64,000 nucleotides of DNA. It comes from Ricinus communis. Taxonomy: Eukaryota; Streptophyta; Magnoliopsida; Malpighiales; Euphorbiaceae. Position 1 is the first letter of the stretch. Every line of letters starts with the position of its first letter. Under the pieces are notes generated by a model. The model was not told where the DNA came from. It ran no database searches and saw only the letters and a program-made list of their open reading frames with translations. A program made the translations under genes and the position numbers. The stretch is taken from NCBI RefSeq assembly GCF_019578655.1, contig NC_063256.1, positions 19,353,350-19,417,349 of the forward strand, written 5' to 3'. This document shows positions 10,457 through 22,658 of this stretch, piece after piece.

Positions 10457-12040
10457 TGTCTCGTTCTTCTCATACAAGAAAAATTGAATTTCTGAGATTG
10501 AGAAAACTGCAAAAAGAATAAGGAATGAGACTAAAGAACATCGTAAGAATTCAGAATCTTCTTCGCCTTCTACACGTCCAGAATTGGAAACAGATTTTGA
10601 CTTGGTTGATTCTTCAAGTGATTTTGAATTAGAAGAAACCATGAAAAATCAAGGAAGAACTCTAAGGGAATTGGCGGCACCAAATGTAGACCAATATCCC
10701 GATTTAGAGGTAGCCTTTGAGCTAAAATCAGGTTTGATACATTTATTACCTACTTTTCATGGTCTTGAGAATGAAGATCCTCATAAACACTTGAAAGAAT
10801 TTCATGTGGTGTGTTCGAGCATGAGACCACAAGGGGTATCCGAAGAACAAATCAAAATGCGTGTATTTCCATTTTCATTAGCTGATAGAGCTAAGGATTA
10901 GCTATTCTATTTGCCGTCTGGTTCTATCACCACATGGACGGATATGGCAAGAGCATTCCTTGACAAGTTCTTTCCCGCCTCAAGAGCCGTAAGTATAAGG
11001 AGGGAAATATGTGGAATCAAGCAAAAAGATGTGGAGACTCTCCATGAATTTTGGGAACAGTTCAAAAAATTGTGTGCGAGTTGCCCTCAACATGGAATTA
11101 CCGAACAACTTCTCATCAAATACTTTTATGAGGGATTGTTACCCATTGAGAGAAAAATGATGGATGCCGCTAATGGAGGCGCCATAGTGAACAAAACTCC
11201 TCAAGCCGCTAGGGAATTAATCTCCATCATGGCTACCAATGCTCAACAATATGGCTTCGGTCAAGACTCAACACCAAGAAGAGTGAATGAGGTAAGTAGC
11301 AATTCTATCGAAACTCAATTGTCTAAACTAACCTCTCTTGTTCAACAATTGGCCTTGGGAAATGGACCAAAAGCCAAAATTTACGGAATTTGTACTGATC
11401 CAAGTCATCCAACCGATATGTGTCCAATACTTCAAGAGGACTCTAATGAGCAAGTTAACATGGTTGGAGGATTTCCAAACAAGAAGTATGATCCCTATTC
11501 AAACACGTACAATCCAGGATATAGGGATCATCCTAACCTTAGCTATGGATTAACAAATCAAAATTTCCAAAACTCTTATCAAAATTTCCATCAAAGATCG
11601 AGAAATTTCTAATAATCAACTTTCGTAAAGCAAGGTATGTCTCTTGAAGATATTATTAAAGAGTTGCTAATAATTCAAATGTTTTTCAACAGGAAACAAG
11701 AGCAAGTATTCAAAATTTAGAGGCTCAAAATAGGGCAATGGCATCTTCAGTGAGCAAATTAGAATCTCAAGGTAAATTTCCATCACAAACAATTGTCAAT
11801 CCAAGGCACAATGCTAGTGCAATAACCTTGAAAAGCGGAAAAGAATTGAAAGAATTTGATGATGCAAAAAGGCATGGGCAAGCCTTAGAAGAGGAGATTG
11901 AAAAAGAAGTGGCGACTCATCGCAAGAAACCAACTAATTTCAAGTACGAAACATCGAGAAACAAAAGGTATTGGTGACAAAACCTCCTTTTCCTGAAAGA
12001 TTTGCTAAATCTAAGAAATAAGAATAGGAAAACGAGATAT
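10457..12040 (+). pseudogene. Athila-like gag (broken)
   Basis: This is the structural capsid polyprotein. The likely start is the ATG at 10457 (MSRSSHTRKIEF). A frameshift near 10500 moves the reading to EKTAKRIRNETKE and the gag core (VAFELKSGLIHLLPTFHGLENEDPHKHLKEF). At 10899 a TAG stands where the family has Trp before LFYLPSGSITTW. The retrotransposon gag domain (MARAFLDKFFPASRAVSIRREICGI, LHEFWEQFKKLCASCPQHGI) runs to 11612. A tail with Asn/Tyr/Gln-rich repeats follows, and further shifts near 11613 and 11975 precede the protease. It is non-functional as it stands. Confidence 0.85.
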
Positions 12041-12906
12041 TTGAGACATTTCACAAAATTGAGGTAAATATTCCTTTACTCGATGCAATTAAGCAAGTAC
12101 CTCGTTATACTAAATTTCTCAAAGTGTTGTGCACCAATAAGAAAAAGTTAGAAGGTATAGAAAAGATAAGTGTGGGTGAGAATGTTTCGGCCATTCTTCA
12201 AAGAAAGCTACCTCCTAAGTGTAAGGATCCATGTACGTTTACTATCCCTTGTAAGATAGGCAATATTGAAATTAAGAGGGCGATGTATGATTTAGGAGCC
12301 TCAATAAATGTCATGCCTCTTTCAATTTATGCATCTTTAAAATGTGGTAAATTAAAAGAAATGGGTGTTGTTATACAACTTGCGGATAGGTCGGTTGTGT
12401 ACCCTGAGGATGTCTCAGAGGATGTTTTAATGCAAGTGAATGAATTGGTATTTCCTGTAGATTTTTATGTACCTGATGACATGGAAGAAGATAGTTCTCC
12501 TAACTCAACATCAATTTTGTTAGGAAGAACATTTCTTAAAACTTCAAAAATAAAAATTGATGTACATGATGGCACACTTAGCGTGGAATTTGATAATAAG
12601 ATCATAAAATTTAATATCTATGATGCCATGAGATATCCTAGTAATGTATCTTTAGTTTTTATTTTAGATGTGATTGACACGTTAGCGCAGGAAACTTTTG
12701 AGTTGGAACATGAAGACAAGCTACAAGTTGCACTCACCAACAACCTCAATCCAAAAGAGCTTATACGCCTTGAAGCACTTTATATGATAGATTCATCTCT
12801 ACAAGAAATCATTTTCGCATTGGATGCACTCAAGCTTGTGAGAAATAATGTTGCTTATATTGATTTATCTTATTCTCATAAAAAGCTTATTCCTTCTACT
12901 ATATAG
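12041..12906 (+). pseudogene. Athila-like retropepsin region
   Basis: This is the aspartic protease part of the gag-pol polyprotein. It is open over 260 codons from 12124, with upstream homology (FHKIEVNIPLLDAIKQVPRY) from about 12050 in the same frame. Motifs are the linker ILQRKLPPKCKDPCTFTIPC, the active-site region YDLGASINVMP (Asp with the usual LGA replacing SGA, as in this clade), and the flap-side STSILLGRTFLKTSKIKIDV. A TAG at 12904 separates it from the RT. Confidence 0.85.
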
Positions 12907-14000
12907 GCACCAAAGTTAGAATTGAAAGCTCTACCTAGTCATCTAAAGTATGTATTTTTAGGAGAAAATGAATCCTTTCCGGTTATCATATCTGATAAAC
13001 TCACTACTTTGAAAGAAGAGGTGTTGATTCGGGTACTTAGAGAGTACAAAGAAGCAATTGGGTGGACTATAGCTGATATCAAAGGATTGAGCCTCTCTTT
13101 GTGCATGCATAGAATACTCTTAGAAGAGGAGAGCAAGCCATCTAGAGAAGCCCAATGCCGACTAAACCCTCCTATGATGGAAGTGATAAAGAAAGAAATT
13201 CTGAAACTTCTCGATGCATGTATGATCTATCCAATTTCTGATAGCAAATGGGTAAGTCCAATTCAAGTTGTCCTAAAGAAAATGGGTATAACAGTTATAG
13301 AGAATTCAAACGGTAAGTTAGTTCCAACCCGCATTTAAAATGGATGGAGAGTTTGTATAGACTATAGAAAATTGAATACTTCAACTCGGAAAGATCATTT
13401 TCCTTTCCCATTTATTGATCAAATGCTTGAGCGTTTAGTCGGTCGTTCTCATTTTTGTTGTCTTGATGATCAATCAGGTTTTCACCAAGTTCCGGTGGCA
13501 TCCGAAGACTAAGAAAAGACAACCTTCACTTGTCCATTTGGGACTTTTGCATATCGACGGATGCCGTTTGGTCTTTGTAATGCACCCGCAACCTTCCAAA
13601 GGTGTATGGCTAGTATACTTTCAGATTATGTAGAGAATATCATAGAAGTTTTTATGGATGATTTTAGGGTCTATGGTTATTCATTTAATGAATGTTTGGC
13701 TAACCTTACTAAAATTCTTAAGCGGTGCATAGAGACAAACCTAGTTTTAAATTATGAAAAGTGTCACTTCATGGTTGATCAAGGTCTTATTCTAGGTCAT
13801 GTTGTGTCTTCTAGAGGAATTACAATTGATAAATCTAAGATAGATGTGATTAAATCCTTGCCTTACCCCGCTAGTGTGCGGGAAGTTCGTTCTTTTCTTG
13901 GTCATGCAGGATTCTATCGACATTTTATAAAGGATCTTTCAAAAGTAGCTCAACCGTTGTGTTGCTTATTATAAAAGGATGTTGACTTTGTACTTGATGA
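12907..14000 (+). pseudogene. Athila-like reverse transcriptase
   Basis: RT blocks are readable in order: [118 protein letters not shown], and the catalytic FMDD in EVFMDDFRVY. They are followed by SFLGHAGFYRHFIKDLSKVAQPL. Premature stops occur near 13336 (after LVPTRI), 13510 (SED, stop, EKTTF) and 13972. The order and spacing are normal for Ty3/gypsy. Confidence 0.9.
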
Positions 14001-14644
14001 GTCATGCAAGGAGGCATTCGATAAATTGAAAGATGTGCTAACTTCAACACCAATTATTCAACCACCGGATTGGACCCTTCCATTTGAGATCATGTACGAT
14101 GCTAGCAACCATGTTGTGGGTGCCGTCCTTAGGCAAAGAGTAGGAAGAGCTCCACATGTCATTTACTACACCTCAAGATCACTAGACAATGCACAATGCA
14201 ACTACACAACAAAGGAAAAAGAACTTTTAGCCATTTTTTCTTGCTTTAGAGAAATTTCGTTCATATTCACTTAGAACTAACATGATTGTTTACTCTGATC
14301 ATGCAGCTCTCAAGTATTTGCTCTCCAAAAAGGATGCAAAACCAAGGCTTATTCGTTGGATACTCTTACTACAAGAGTTTAACTTGACAATAAAAGACAA
14401 GAAAGGAACGGAGAATTTGGTCGCGGATCACCTTAGTCGCCTAATCACAAATGAAGAACCATCACCTTTGAAGGATGAATTTCCAGATGAGCATCTCTTT
14501 TCTATTCATAATTCTATTCCTTGGTTTACCGATATAGTTAAATACTTAGTTACTAGAACGCTACCAAATTATTTGTCTAGGGCTCAAAATGATCGAATTA
14601 AGAGTAATGCCAAATATTATATGTGGGATGATCCTTACTTATAG
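14001..14644 (+). pseudogene. Athila-like RNase H and linker
   Basis: RNase H motifs are [47 protein letters not shown] and [33 protein letters not shown], ending with ADHLSRL. A frameshift and stop at about 14265-14280 interrupt the domain. It degrades the RNA strand during reverse transcription. Disrupted here. Confidence 0.85.
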
Positions 14645-15012
14645 AAATTTTACTCCAATCAAATCATCAGAAGATGTGTGTCACAACATGAAGTTGCATC
14701 CATTCTAACATTTTGTCATTCATATGCATGTGGTGGGCACTTTGGCCCCAAAAGAACGGCTCGTAAGGTGTTAGAATGTGGATTATTTTGGCCCAATTTG
14801 TTTCGTGATTCATACATATTTTGTAAAGCATGCGAAAATTGTCAAAAGACGGGAAACTTAGGACATAGAGATCAAATGCCACTTATTTCCATTTTTATTT
14901 GTGAAATATTTGATGTTTGGGGTATAGATTTCATGGGTCCTTCTCCTCCTTCTAATGGTAATATTTACATATTTCTTGTTGTGGGTAGTGGCAAAAGCTA
15001 CTCGGACTAATT
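14645..15012 (+). pseudogene. Athila-like integrase, truncated
   Basis: The N-terminal zinc-binding H-H-C-C domain is present (HSYACGGHFGPKRTARKVL through CKACENCQKTGNL), followed by the first catalytic Asp in VWGIDFMGPSPPS. The match then fades after about 20 residues, and a stop follows at 15008. The second Asp, the Glu and the C-terminal domain are missing, as is a 3' LTR. This is a sharp 3' truncation of the element. Confidence 0.85.
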
Positions 15013-15780
15013 AAGGGTGAGAATTCAAATTATTCTTTTATTAAGGTTGAAGATATAAGATATCTCTTAGCAAGAGATGATAGAGAGCCTCAAATTGTTG
15101 ACTAAAGTCAAATTGGAAAAATTAAAACATATATGAATAATAAAGTAGAATTGGTTGAAAAAATGAGGATGAGGACGGGGAAGATGAAGAAGAAAAAGAA
15201 GAAGAATGATGAAGAAAAAGAGGGTGTTGAAAAATTGGCAAGTTTTGTGAGACATATGATGACTCATTTTAAGGAGGGTCTATTAAAAATAAATTATGTG
15301 TGAATGATAAATTAATTATCCATTGAATGTTTATATGAAAAAGTCATATGAAATACTAAAAGTCATATGATATATCAAAGATCATGAATTAATGATGAAT
15401 TAATCACGATATGCCAAATGTCATAGATTAATGATGAATTAATCATGGTATGCCAAAGGTCATGGACTAATTATAATTAATCATGATATATCAAAGGTCT
15501 CAAGATACGTCAAATGTCATTTTCCTACATTAGTCATCCCATATATATATATATATATATATATCATTCATATTTCTTTCATTCAATGTGAAAGAAAAAT
15601 CGTCCTATCTTCTCTTCTTTGCTTTCAAGTGTGATAAAGCTCAAATATATTTGAAGTTTGCTAGTACTGTGTTGTGGTGTTTATCAACTGTGTTGATCTG
15701 TTGTATCATGGGAAATAGACATCAAATCATCCTCAAATACCAATAGTGAGGGGCTGGAATAATAAAATAATATGACCTAG
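15013..15780. repeat. Purine-rich tract, 39-bp repeats and (AT)12
   Basis: No gene was found. A GA-rich stretch at 15155-15235 is followed by about four imperfect units of 38-40 bp between 15342 and 15497 (TCATGGATTAATGATGAATT-like, each ending ATATGCCAAA or ATATATCAAA). An AT microsatellite lies at 15541-15564, and then comes a CATTCAATGTGAAAGAAAAA block. The arrangement (tandem repeats, TATA-like run, transcribed-looking pyrimidine segment) resembles the U3/R of an LTR, but no partner copy or PBS was found. Confidence 0.4.
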
Positions 15781-16149
15781 ATGTTTCAGTAACAATTCTA
15801 ATTATTTAGTATTTTTTACTTTATTGAAACTTTTGGATTTTCATTAATTTAAAATTCTTAATATGTTATTATATGAATATTTAATTTTTTTCTTTTTAAA
15901 TTTAAATGATATACTAATATTTATTCATATACATAAATAATAAAATATCAGATATTAATATAAAATTTGACAGTGAAAACAATATTTATATTTTTTTTAT
16001 AAAATTATAGTTATAGATTTAGATTCAGTGTTAATAAGCTACAGTGTTAGTCTAAATTAGTTATAGTATTTGTACTATTTTCAATAAATTACAAGTGATT
16101 ATACACTTTTCAAAACAATTAAAATTATATAGTATGAAGGTTTAATAGC

Positions 16150-16545
16150 CACTAATAACTAAAAAACCATTCTCAATTCTCTTTCTTCAGCTCCATCATT
16201 CATTTGCTCTTAAGCTTATCAACAAAAATCATTTAGTAGTCTTTACCTCTTCTGATTATCAAAATTTCATGGGATTTGTTGATGGTACCACTCCTCTAAA
16301 ACAATTTGAATACTGAAAATGTACAAGTTCCTATTCTTAGTTTGGTATATTCCCCTTTACTAAAGAAGAATTTCAAGCTGAATGGACAACTCTTACTAAT
16401 TCTTTTTTATTTGTTTGGCAAAACAATTAATTAAAGCTTAACATTGCATTATAAAAAACTAAAGAAACATGACAATTTCTCAATAACTTCATGGGCTAAA
16501 GCTCTTGCTGAATGAATTTTATCCTGCTAGCACAACTATAATTAC
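16150..16545 (+). pseudogene. Ty1/copia gag relic
   Basis: Interrupted reading with copia gag-like phrases (LINKNHLVVFTSSDYQNFMGFVDGTTP, then FTKEEFQAEWTT and LFVWQNN), as in the N-terminal gag domain of RE1-type elements. Several stops and shifts are present. It probably belongs to the same element as the RNase H relic at 17410-17995, the DNA between having decayed or been deleted. Confidence 0.5.
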
Positions 16546-17409
16546 TGCTATAATTTAGTTAAAAGTTATTAAGTAATTTATTTTATTTAAAAAAATATAA
16601 AAATAATAAAATAAATTTGAAAAAAAATATTTTGATATTATAGAATATATTGACTTACTAATGTAAAATTTAATTAAAAATTCTACCTATTTTGTTGAAA
16701 TTTAGTTTATCTATGGCCAAATCTATATAAAAATTTAATTATGTAAAATTTTGTATTAGTTTCCACTGCAATCAAAACATATAAATCTTAGATTTATAAA
16801 TGAATTTTATAAATTTTATAAATTTTAATTAAATATATTATAGAATTGAACTTAGTGCTATTATTTATTGAAATATTGAGGTCCATTACCACAAAGTATC
16901 ATCAAAAGATGAAATAATTTTCAATTGGACTAGCCAGCATCCATCACTCACCAAAAGTGTAAAATAAATTAATTTAAGTCAGAATCCATCACTTAAAAGA
17001 TATAAATTAATCTCAAGTCTTTTTTGTAATTCCACATTCTGCTCCAAGTCTTCTTCTTCATTTATTTCTTGTTATCTTTTTTTCTTTTTTGAAATAATTA
17101 TAAAAAATTATCCTATAGTCTCATTTATTAATAAAAATTGGTTTGTGATTTAATTTTTAATAAACTTTTGTAATCTTGCAGTTTATTTCCATTAATAACT
17201 ATCTTATATTTTTTTAATACTTTTATTCAGGGTCTTTAATCAACTTATAATATTAATATTTACAATTGACACCATATAATATGAGCCATCAATAATAAAT
17301 ATAATTTTATAACAATATTACATAGTTATATTAGTAGTATTACTATTATTAGTAGTAGCATTATTATAATTATTATTATTTTCTTGTTTTGAAATTGCTA
17401 GAAACAAAG
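16546..17409. other. AT-rich DNA, no gene seen
   Basis: Low-complexity AT-rich sequence with an interrupted (ATT/AGT)n stretch near 17330-17385. No coding, RNA or transposon feature could be supported. Confidence 0.5.
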
Positions 17410-17995
17410 AACGCATTAATCTTAGCTAGAGAAAATACACATTGGAGTTACTTGAAGAAACAGATTTTACAAATTGCAAATCAGTTTCTACTCCTATGGT
17501 TTCTACAGAAATACTATTAAAAAATGTTGGAGATCCTTTAACCCACATAACTTCTTGTAGGAAACTGGTTGGCAAGCTTTTATTTTCTCTTTTTACCACC
17601 AGAAAGCTCTTTATACTTGTGTAATACAAGACCAAACATTTGCTCTGCAGTTGAGCAGCTTCCCTAATTTCTTAATCGTTACATCGAGTTCTCGAGTATT
17701 TAAAAGGGAATACAGGACAAGGGTTGTTCTACTCCAGCGCTTCTTCTTTGCAACTCAAGGCCTTCTCAGATTATAACTAGGCATCTTGAAATTCGAGGAT
17801 CAGTTATTGGGTTATGTCTTTTCTTAGGTGACAGCTTAATTTCCTCTTGAAAATCCAACAAGCAACATGACTGTTTCTCGTTCCTCTTGAAAAGCAGAAT
17901 ATAGAGCTTTAGCTGCTACTGCCACATATGAAGTTTAATGGCTGCTTCATTTTCTACATAATTTGCATATTGATGAATGGAGGAATGGTTCATTT
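17410..17995 (+). pseudogene. Ty1/copia RT end and RNase H relic
   Basis: 17442-17624 encodes the conserved end of a copia RT (LLEETDFTNCKSVSTPM, then PLTHITSCRKLVGKLLFSL). With shifts and stops it continues into RNase H-like phrases (ITRHLEIRGSVIGLCLFLGDSLIS) up to about 17960. It is heavily decayed. The relic ends abruptly where the gag of a second copia element starts. Confidence 0.75.
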
Positions 17996-18019
17996 TCAAT
18001 GTCCAAAAGTCACCTAAAA

Positions 18020-18990
18020 AAATTATGATAATTGGTGTATTTGTATGAAAATTGTGCTCGTATCACAAGATGCATAAGATGTTATGAAAGGATTTGAACA
18101 ACCAAAGAATGAAGAAGGCTTGAATCAAGCTCAGAGGGAGGCTTTGTATAGATCTTAGAAGAGAGATCGGTTGACAGCAACATTGATTCATTCGTACTGA
18201 GATGAAAGAATGTTTGAGAAAGTTTCGGGTGTAGCAACTGCCAAGCAAGTATGGGAAATTTTGGAAAATTCCTTTAAAAGAGTTTATAAGGTGGTAAAAG
18301 TTTGCCTTCAAATCTTGAGAGCGGAGTTTGAATCTCTCAAGATGAAAAGTTTTGAATCAATTTCAAACTACTTCACCGGAGTATTAGTTGTTGTCAATCA
18401 AATGAGAAGATATGAAAAGCTAGATGATGTTTGAGTAGTTGAAAAGATTTTGAGGTCTCTAGACTCAAAACTTAATTATATTGTTGTTGCCATTGAAGAG
18501 TTAAAGGATCTAGACTCCATGACTATTAAGGAGTTGATAGGATCATCGCAAGCTTGTGAAGAAAGGATGATTGAGAAGCAACCACGAGCTCAAGTTCTTC
18601 TCTAAAAGTTGTCTCTAAAAGAGAAGATGATGGGAATGAAGACTCTTGGAGAGGAAGAGGCAGAGGTAGAAGTCGTGGTCGCGGTCATGTACATGGTAAT
18701 TTTAGAGGAAGAGGAAGAGGGAGATCTGATAGAAACTCTAACAATGATGAGAGTTCAAATCAGAAACAAGCATCAAGAGGATGTAGCAAAGGTAATTGGT
18801 CCAAAAGAGGAGATTCAAAAATTGATGTACAATTTTATAATTATAAAAAATATAGACTTTACGCCTCAGAATGTAAGGCTAATATGCAGTGTTATAATTG
18901 TGAAAAATATGGCCATTATGCATTTGAATGTAGAAATTCAAGTGTCAACGAAAAGGCTTATTGTGCTAAAGGTGAAGATAATGAATGAGA
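18020..18990 (+). pseudogene. Ty1/copia gag (TNT1-like), 5'-truncated
   Basis: The reading begins inside gag (NWCICMKIVLVSQDA, then stop, DVMKGFEQPKNEEGLNQ). It continues through the UBN2-type gag domain: [45 protein letters not shown], and [34 protein letters not shown]. An RGRG-rich basic stretch (in a different frame from the 18609 open frame) and a CCHC knuckle (CYNCEKYGHYAFEC near 18890) follow. There are several stops (near 18158, 18433, 18603). Neither the initiating part of gag nor a 5' LTR is present. Confidence 0.8.
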
Positions 18991-20058
18991 CATTTTGTTA
19001 CTATCATGTGATGGAGCTTATGGCATTATCTTTCATTGATCATCCGCAACAATTTAGAAATAACTTTTCAAATGAGTCATTTTCAAGAGCCTCAAAACCT
19101 CTTGAATTGGTATATGTTGATATCTGTGGCCCTATAAATCCACATTCTTTTGGTAAAAATAAATATTTCTTATTGTTTATTGATGATTATAATAAAAAAA
19201 ACTTGGGTGTATTTTCTAAAATAGAAGTAAAAAACTCTTGATATGTTCAAGAAGTTTTAAGAAGATAGTAGAGAAGAAAATTGGATATTCAATTAAGCTT
19301 TGAGAACTAATTGTAGTGGCGAATTCACTTCAAAGCAATTTAATGATTATTGTGAGTCTCATGGCATTTGAAGATTCTTAACAATTTTAAGATCACCTCA
19401 GCAGAATGGTATGGTGGAGAGAAAGAATTAAACCATTCTCAACATGACAAGAAGTATGTTGAAGAGTAAACATATGCCTAAAGAATTTTAGGTTGGAGCT
19501 GTAGCTTGTTTAGTTTAACTATCCAACAGGTCTCCTACAAGAAGTTTGCAAAAGTCTGCACCACAGGAGAAATGGAATGGAAAGAAGCCAACTCTTTTTC
19601 ATTTAAGAGTTTTTAGTTGTATAGTATATGTGCATGTTCCAGATGAAACAAGAATTAAATTTGATGATAAAAGTGAAAAGCTCAGGTTTGTTGGGTATGA
19701 TGCAAAGTCTAAAGGCTACAAACTATATAATCCAAAGAGCAAGAAGACTATTATTAGTCGAGATGTCAAGTTTGATGAAGATGATTCTTGAAATTAGGAA
19801 AATCAAGATGAAGACTACAATTTCTTTCCTTTGCTTGATGATGAGTCCAACCAAATAGGAGTTAGTGAGCATCCTCCTTCACCTCTCAGAACTCCAAGAC
19901 TTATTCGTGATAATCATGATACTTCAACTTCCTCTAAGAGACCTCCTAAGATGAGGAGTCCTGATGATATTTCTGCAAACACTAATAAGATCAACGATGC
20001 TACTCTTTATTATCTTTTTATAGAATCAGAGCCTATAAAATTTGAAGTAGCAATATAA
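18991..20058 (+). pseudogene. Ty1/copia integrase (broken)
   Basis: Integrase segments in order: SRASKPLELVYVDICGPINPHSFGKNKYFLLFIDDYN (first catalytic Asp), SPQQNGMVERKN (catalytic Glu region, near 19395), SPTRSLQKSAPQEKWNGKKPTLFHLRVFSCIVYVHVPDE, and EKLRFVGYDAKSKGYKLYNPKSKKTIISRDVKFDE. The zinc-binding H-C domain is largely missing between gag and 19050, suggesting an internal deletion. Stops and frameshifts occur throughout. The linker to RT (19830-20058) is hydrophilic. Confidence 0.8.
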
Positions 20059-21533
20059 GATGAAAAGTGAAGATTTGCCATAAATAAAAAAATGAAAGCA
20101 ATTTAGAAGAATGACACATGGAAATTTTCAAACCTTCCATAAGGAAAGCAAGCAATTGGAGTGAAATGAATTTATAAAATTAAAAAGGATGCAGATGGAG
20201 AGGTGGAGAAATTCAAAGCTTGACTTGTTGCAAAAGGATTCAACCAACAACATAGAATTAACTACGATGAAGTTCTTACACCAGTTGCTTATTTGGAGAC
20301 AATTCGATTGATCATTTCATTAGCTGCTAAGAAAATGGAGAATTTTTTAAATGGATGTAAAATCGGCCTTTTTTAATGGTCTTTGGAAGATGATGTATAT
20401 GTAGAACAACCAATGCATTATGTTGTTTAAGGGCAAGAAAATAAAGTCTTGAAGTTGAAGAAGGCTTTATGCAGCTTGAAGTAAGCACCAAGGCCATGGT
20501 ACAACCGTATTGATGATTACTTTAGAAAGAAATAATTCATAAAGTGTCCTCATGAAAATGGTAATATGCCGATTGTTTGCTTGTATGTTGATGATCTAAT
20601 CTTTACAGAAAATAATTCAACAATGTTTGAAGAATTTAAGAAGGAGATGGTTGAAGGGTTTGAGATAATAGATATTAACCTCATGTCCTATTATCTTGAA
20701 ATTGAAGTGAAGCAATCATATGATAGCATTTTTATTTCACAAAAATGATTATGCAAAGAAATTATTGAAAGAATTCAACATGGAGAATTGTCAACCTGTC
20801 ATTACACCTGTGCAGTATGGAGTCAAGTTATCAAGATTTGATAATGGTGAGAAGGTGAATCCTACTTTATATCGAAAGCTTGTTGGCAATTTAAGGTACT
20901 TAACTTGTTCTAGGCTTGATATTTTTTATGGAGTTGGACTTATTAATTGTTATGTGGAGGCACCAACTATTTCACACATGAAAGCTGCCAAAAGAATTTT
21001 GAAATATGTTAAAGGAACTTTAGATTATGGACTGCTTTACACTTCTTCTGAATATTTCAGTTTGGTTAGTTATAGCGATAGTGATTTGGGAGGAGATGTT
21101 GATGATCGAAAAAGTACTACAAGTTTTGTATTTTATATTGGAGGTGTTGCCTGTACATAGAGTTCAAGAAAACAATCTAATGTAACTCTTTCAACTTGTG
21201 AAGGTGAAGCAGAGTATGTTGCAGCTGCTGTGTGTGTTTGTCATGCTACATGGTTAGGAAGTTGTTGGATATGATTGTTTCACAAAAAGAAGCAACTGAA
21301 ATTTTTGTTGATAACAAGTCAGCCATAGCATTAGGGAAGAATCTTATTTTTCATAATAGGAGCAAGCACATAGATACAAGATACCATTTTATTGAAGAGA
21401 GCATTAACAAGAAGACAGTAGAACTGAAGTATGTAAAATCTCAATATCAAGTTATTGATATATTCACTAAGGCTTTAATGTTTGAAGATTTTGCAAGATT
21501 AAGAGCAAGGCTTGGAATAACTAAAATTTAAGT
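20059..21533 (+). pseudogene. Ty1/copia RT and RNase H (broken)
   Basis: RT phrases run from about 20100 (WKFSNLP, GVKWIYKIKKDADGE-like, LVAKGFNQQHRINYDEVLTPV) through the catalytic YVDD in IVCLYVDDLIF (20573-20605). They continue through QPVITPVQYGVKLSRFDNG and LVGNLRYLTCSRLDIFYGVGL. RNase H follows: LVSYSDSDLGGDVDDRKSTTSFVFYIGG, EIFVDNKSAIALGKN, and HIDTRYHFIEESINKKTVELKYVKSQYQVIDIFTKAL. The polyprotein stop is at 21529-21531. Several stops make it inactive. Confidence 0.88.
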
Positions 21534-21544
21534 TTAAGGAGGAG

Positions 21545-21979
21545 TGTTGGAGGTTAAACTTAAATTATTTAATCTTTAGAGTATTTACTATTAGAATGTT
21601 AAGAGTCATTTGTTATATGAAAGGTTTCATGTCTAGGTTCATGAAGTAATTACATAATGGTTATGAATTTAGAAAGCCAAAAGTTAGGTTCATGAAGAGC
21701 TTTGTCTTATATGTTAAGTCTTGGTGTTAGTATTAATATGATGTAAGTTGTGTGTTTTAATTATCAAGAAAAAGATATAAAAAAGTGTTTTTCATCTCTT
21801 TCTCCTCTCTAACATTGTTAGTTCAGTTAGCAGTTAGCTTTATATTAATGAGTACATTAGTAAGTCAGCTGCCAAGTAGTATACTTAGCTATACATTTTC
21901 TTTTTCTTACTTTCAGTTACTGTTCACTTGTATATAAACAAATTTGAACCTGAATCTTTATTCAATAGTGAATATAACA
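21545..21979 (+). mobile_element. 3' LTR of the copia element
   Basis: A purine-rich tract (AAGGAGGAG) just after the RNase H stop is followed by TGTTGGAGGTTAAACTTAAA, a classic copia LTR start. The LTR runs about 435 bp to ATAGTGAATATAACA. It contains a TATA-like AAAAAGATATAAAAAAG (about 21768) and TCTCTTTCTCCTCTC downstream. No 5' LTR copy was found upstream of 18020, so direct LTR comparison is impossible. Confidence 0.7.
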
Positions 21980-22658
21980 TTTCCGATTGTTCAAAAAAAA
22001 ATATATTTTTTCTTTACAAATTCTATTAGCATATAACATTTTTTTGTAATAATTTGGCATTGATGATCGAAATTTCTGATTTCATTAATAGTTTAAAAAC
22101 AACATATTACTTACATATGTGTTGTAAGAAATTTCATCCAATGATATTTTCCATAAGAATAGAAAAATGTGGATGTGGTTAGGCATTTCAATGATTAAAT
22201 ATAACATGGCATACAATTAGACAATTTCAATAAAAAAAGATATTAAAATAAAATATAAATATAATCAGCATAAAATTTCTCATTACAGACAGTAAAAAAA
22301 AATTAAGACAATGGAGAAAAAGAGAAGACAAAAACATATTATTAATCTAATTCCAGAATCATGAAAAAATTAAAATCAGATTTAATTTGACAATAGATAT
22401 ATGTTTCAGTAATTAGATAGATAACTCCATCAAAGCCAACCCACTGTTAACCACAGTAATTGCTACCTCCATAATATCAACTCTAAAAAATTTTAAAAAT
22501 AAAATGCAGTCATTTCTCTCCAACCTAACCATCATTTCATCATTCTTTTCCAGCTTAGTGGCACTCCACCTTCTCCATTAATAACAGTAACCATTAAAAC
22601 TTTTTTTCACCATTAAAATCACTATTAAAATTACCTTCCTTTCTTTCTTCCTTTTTTA
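21980..22658. other. AT-rich intergenic DNA
   Basis: Spacer between the copia 3' LTR and the Athila-like 3' LTR. No gene or repeat was recognised. Confidence 0.5.
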
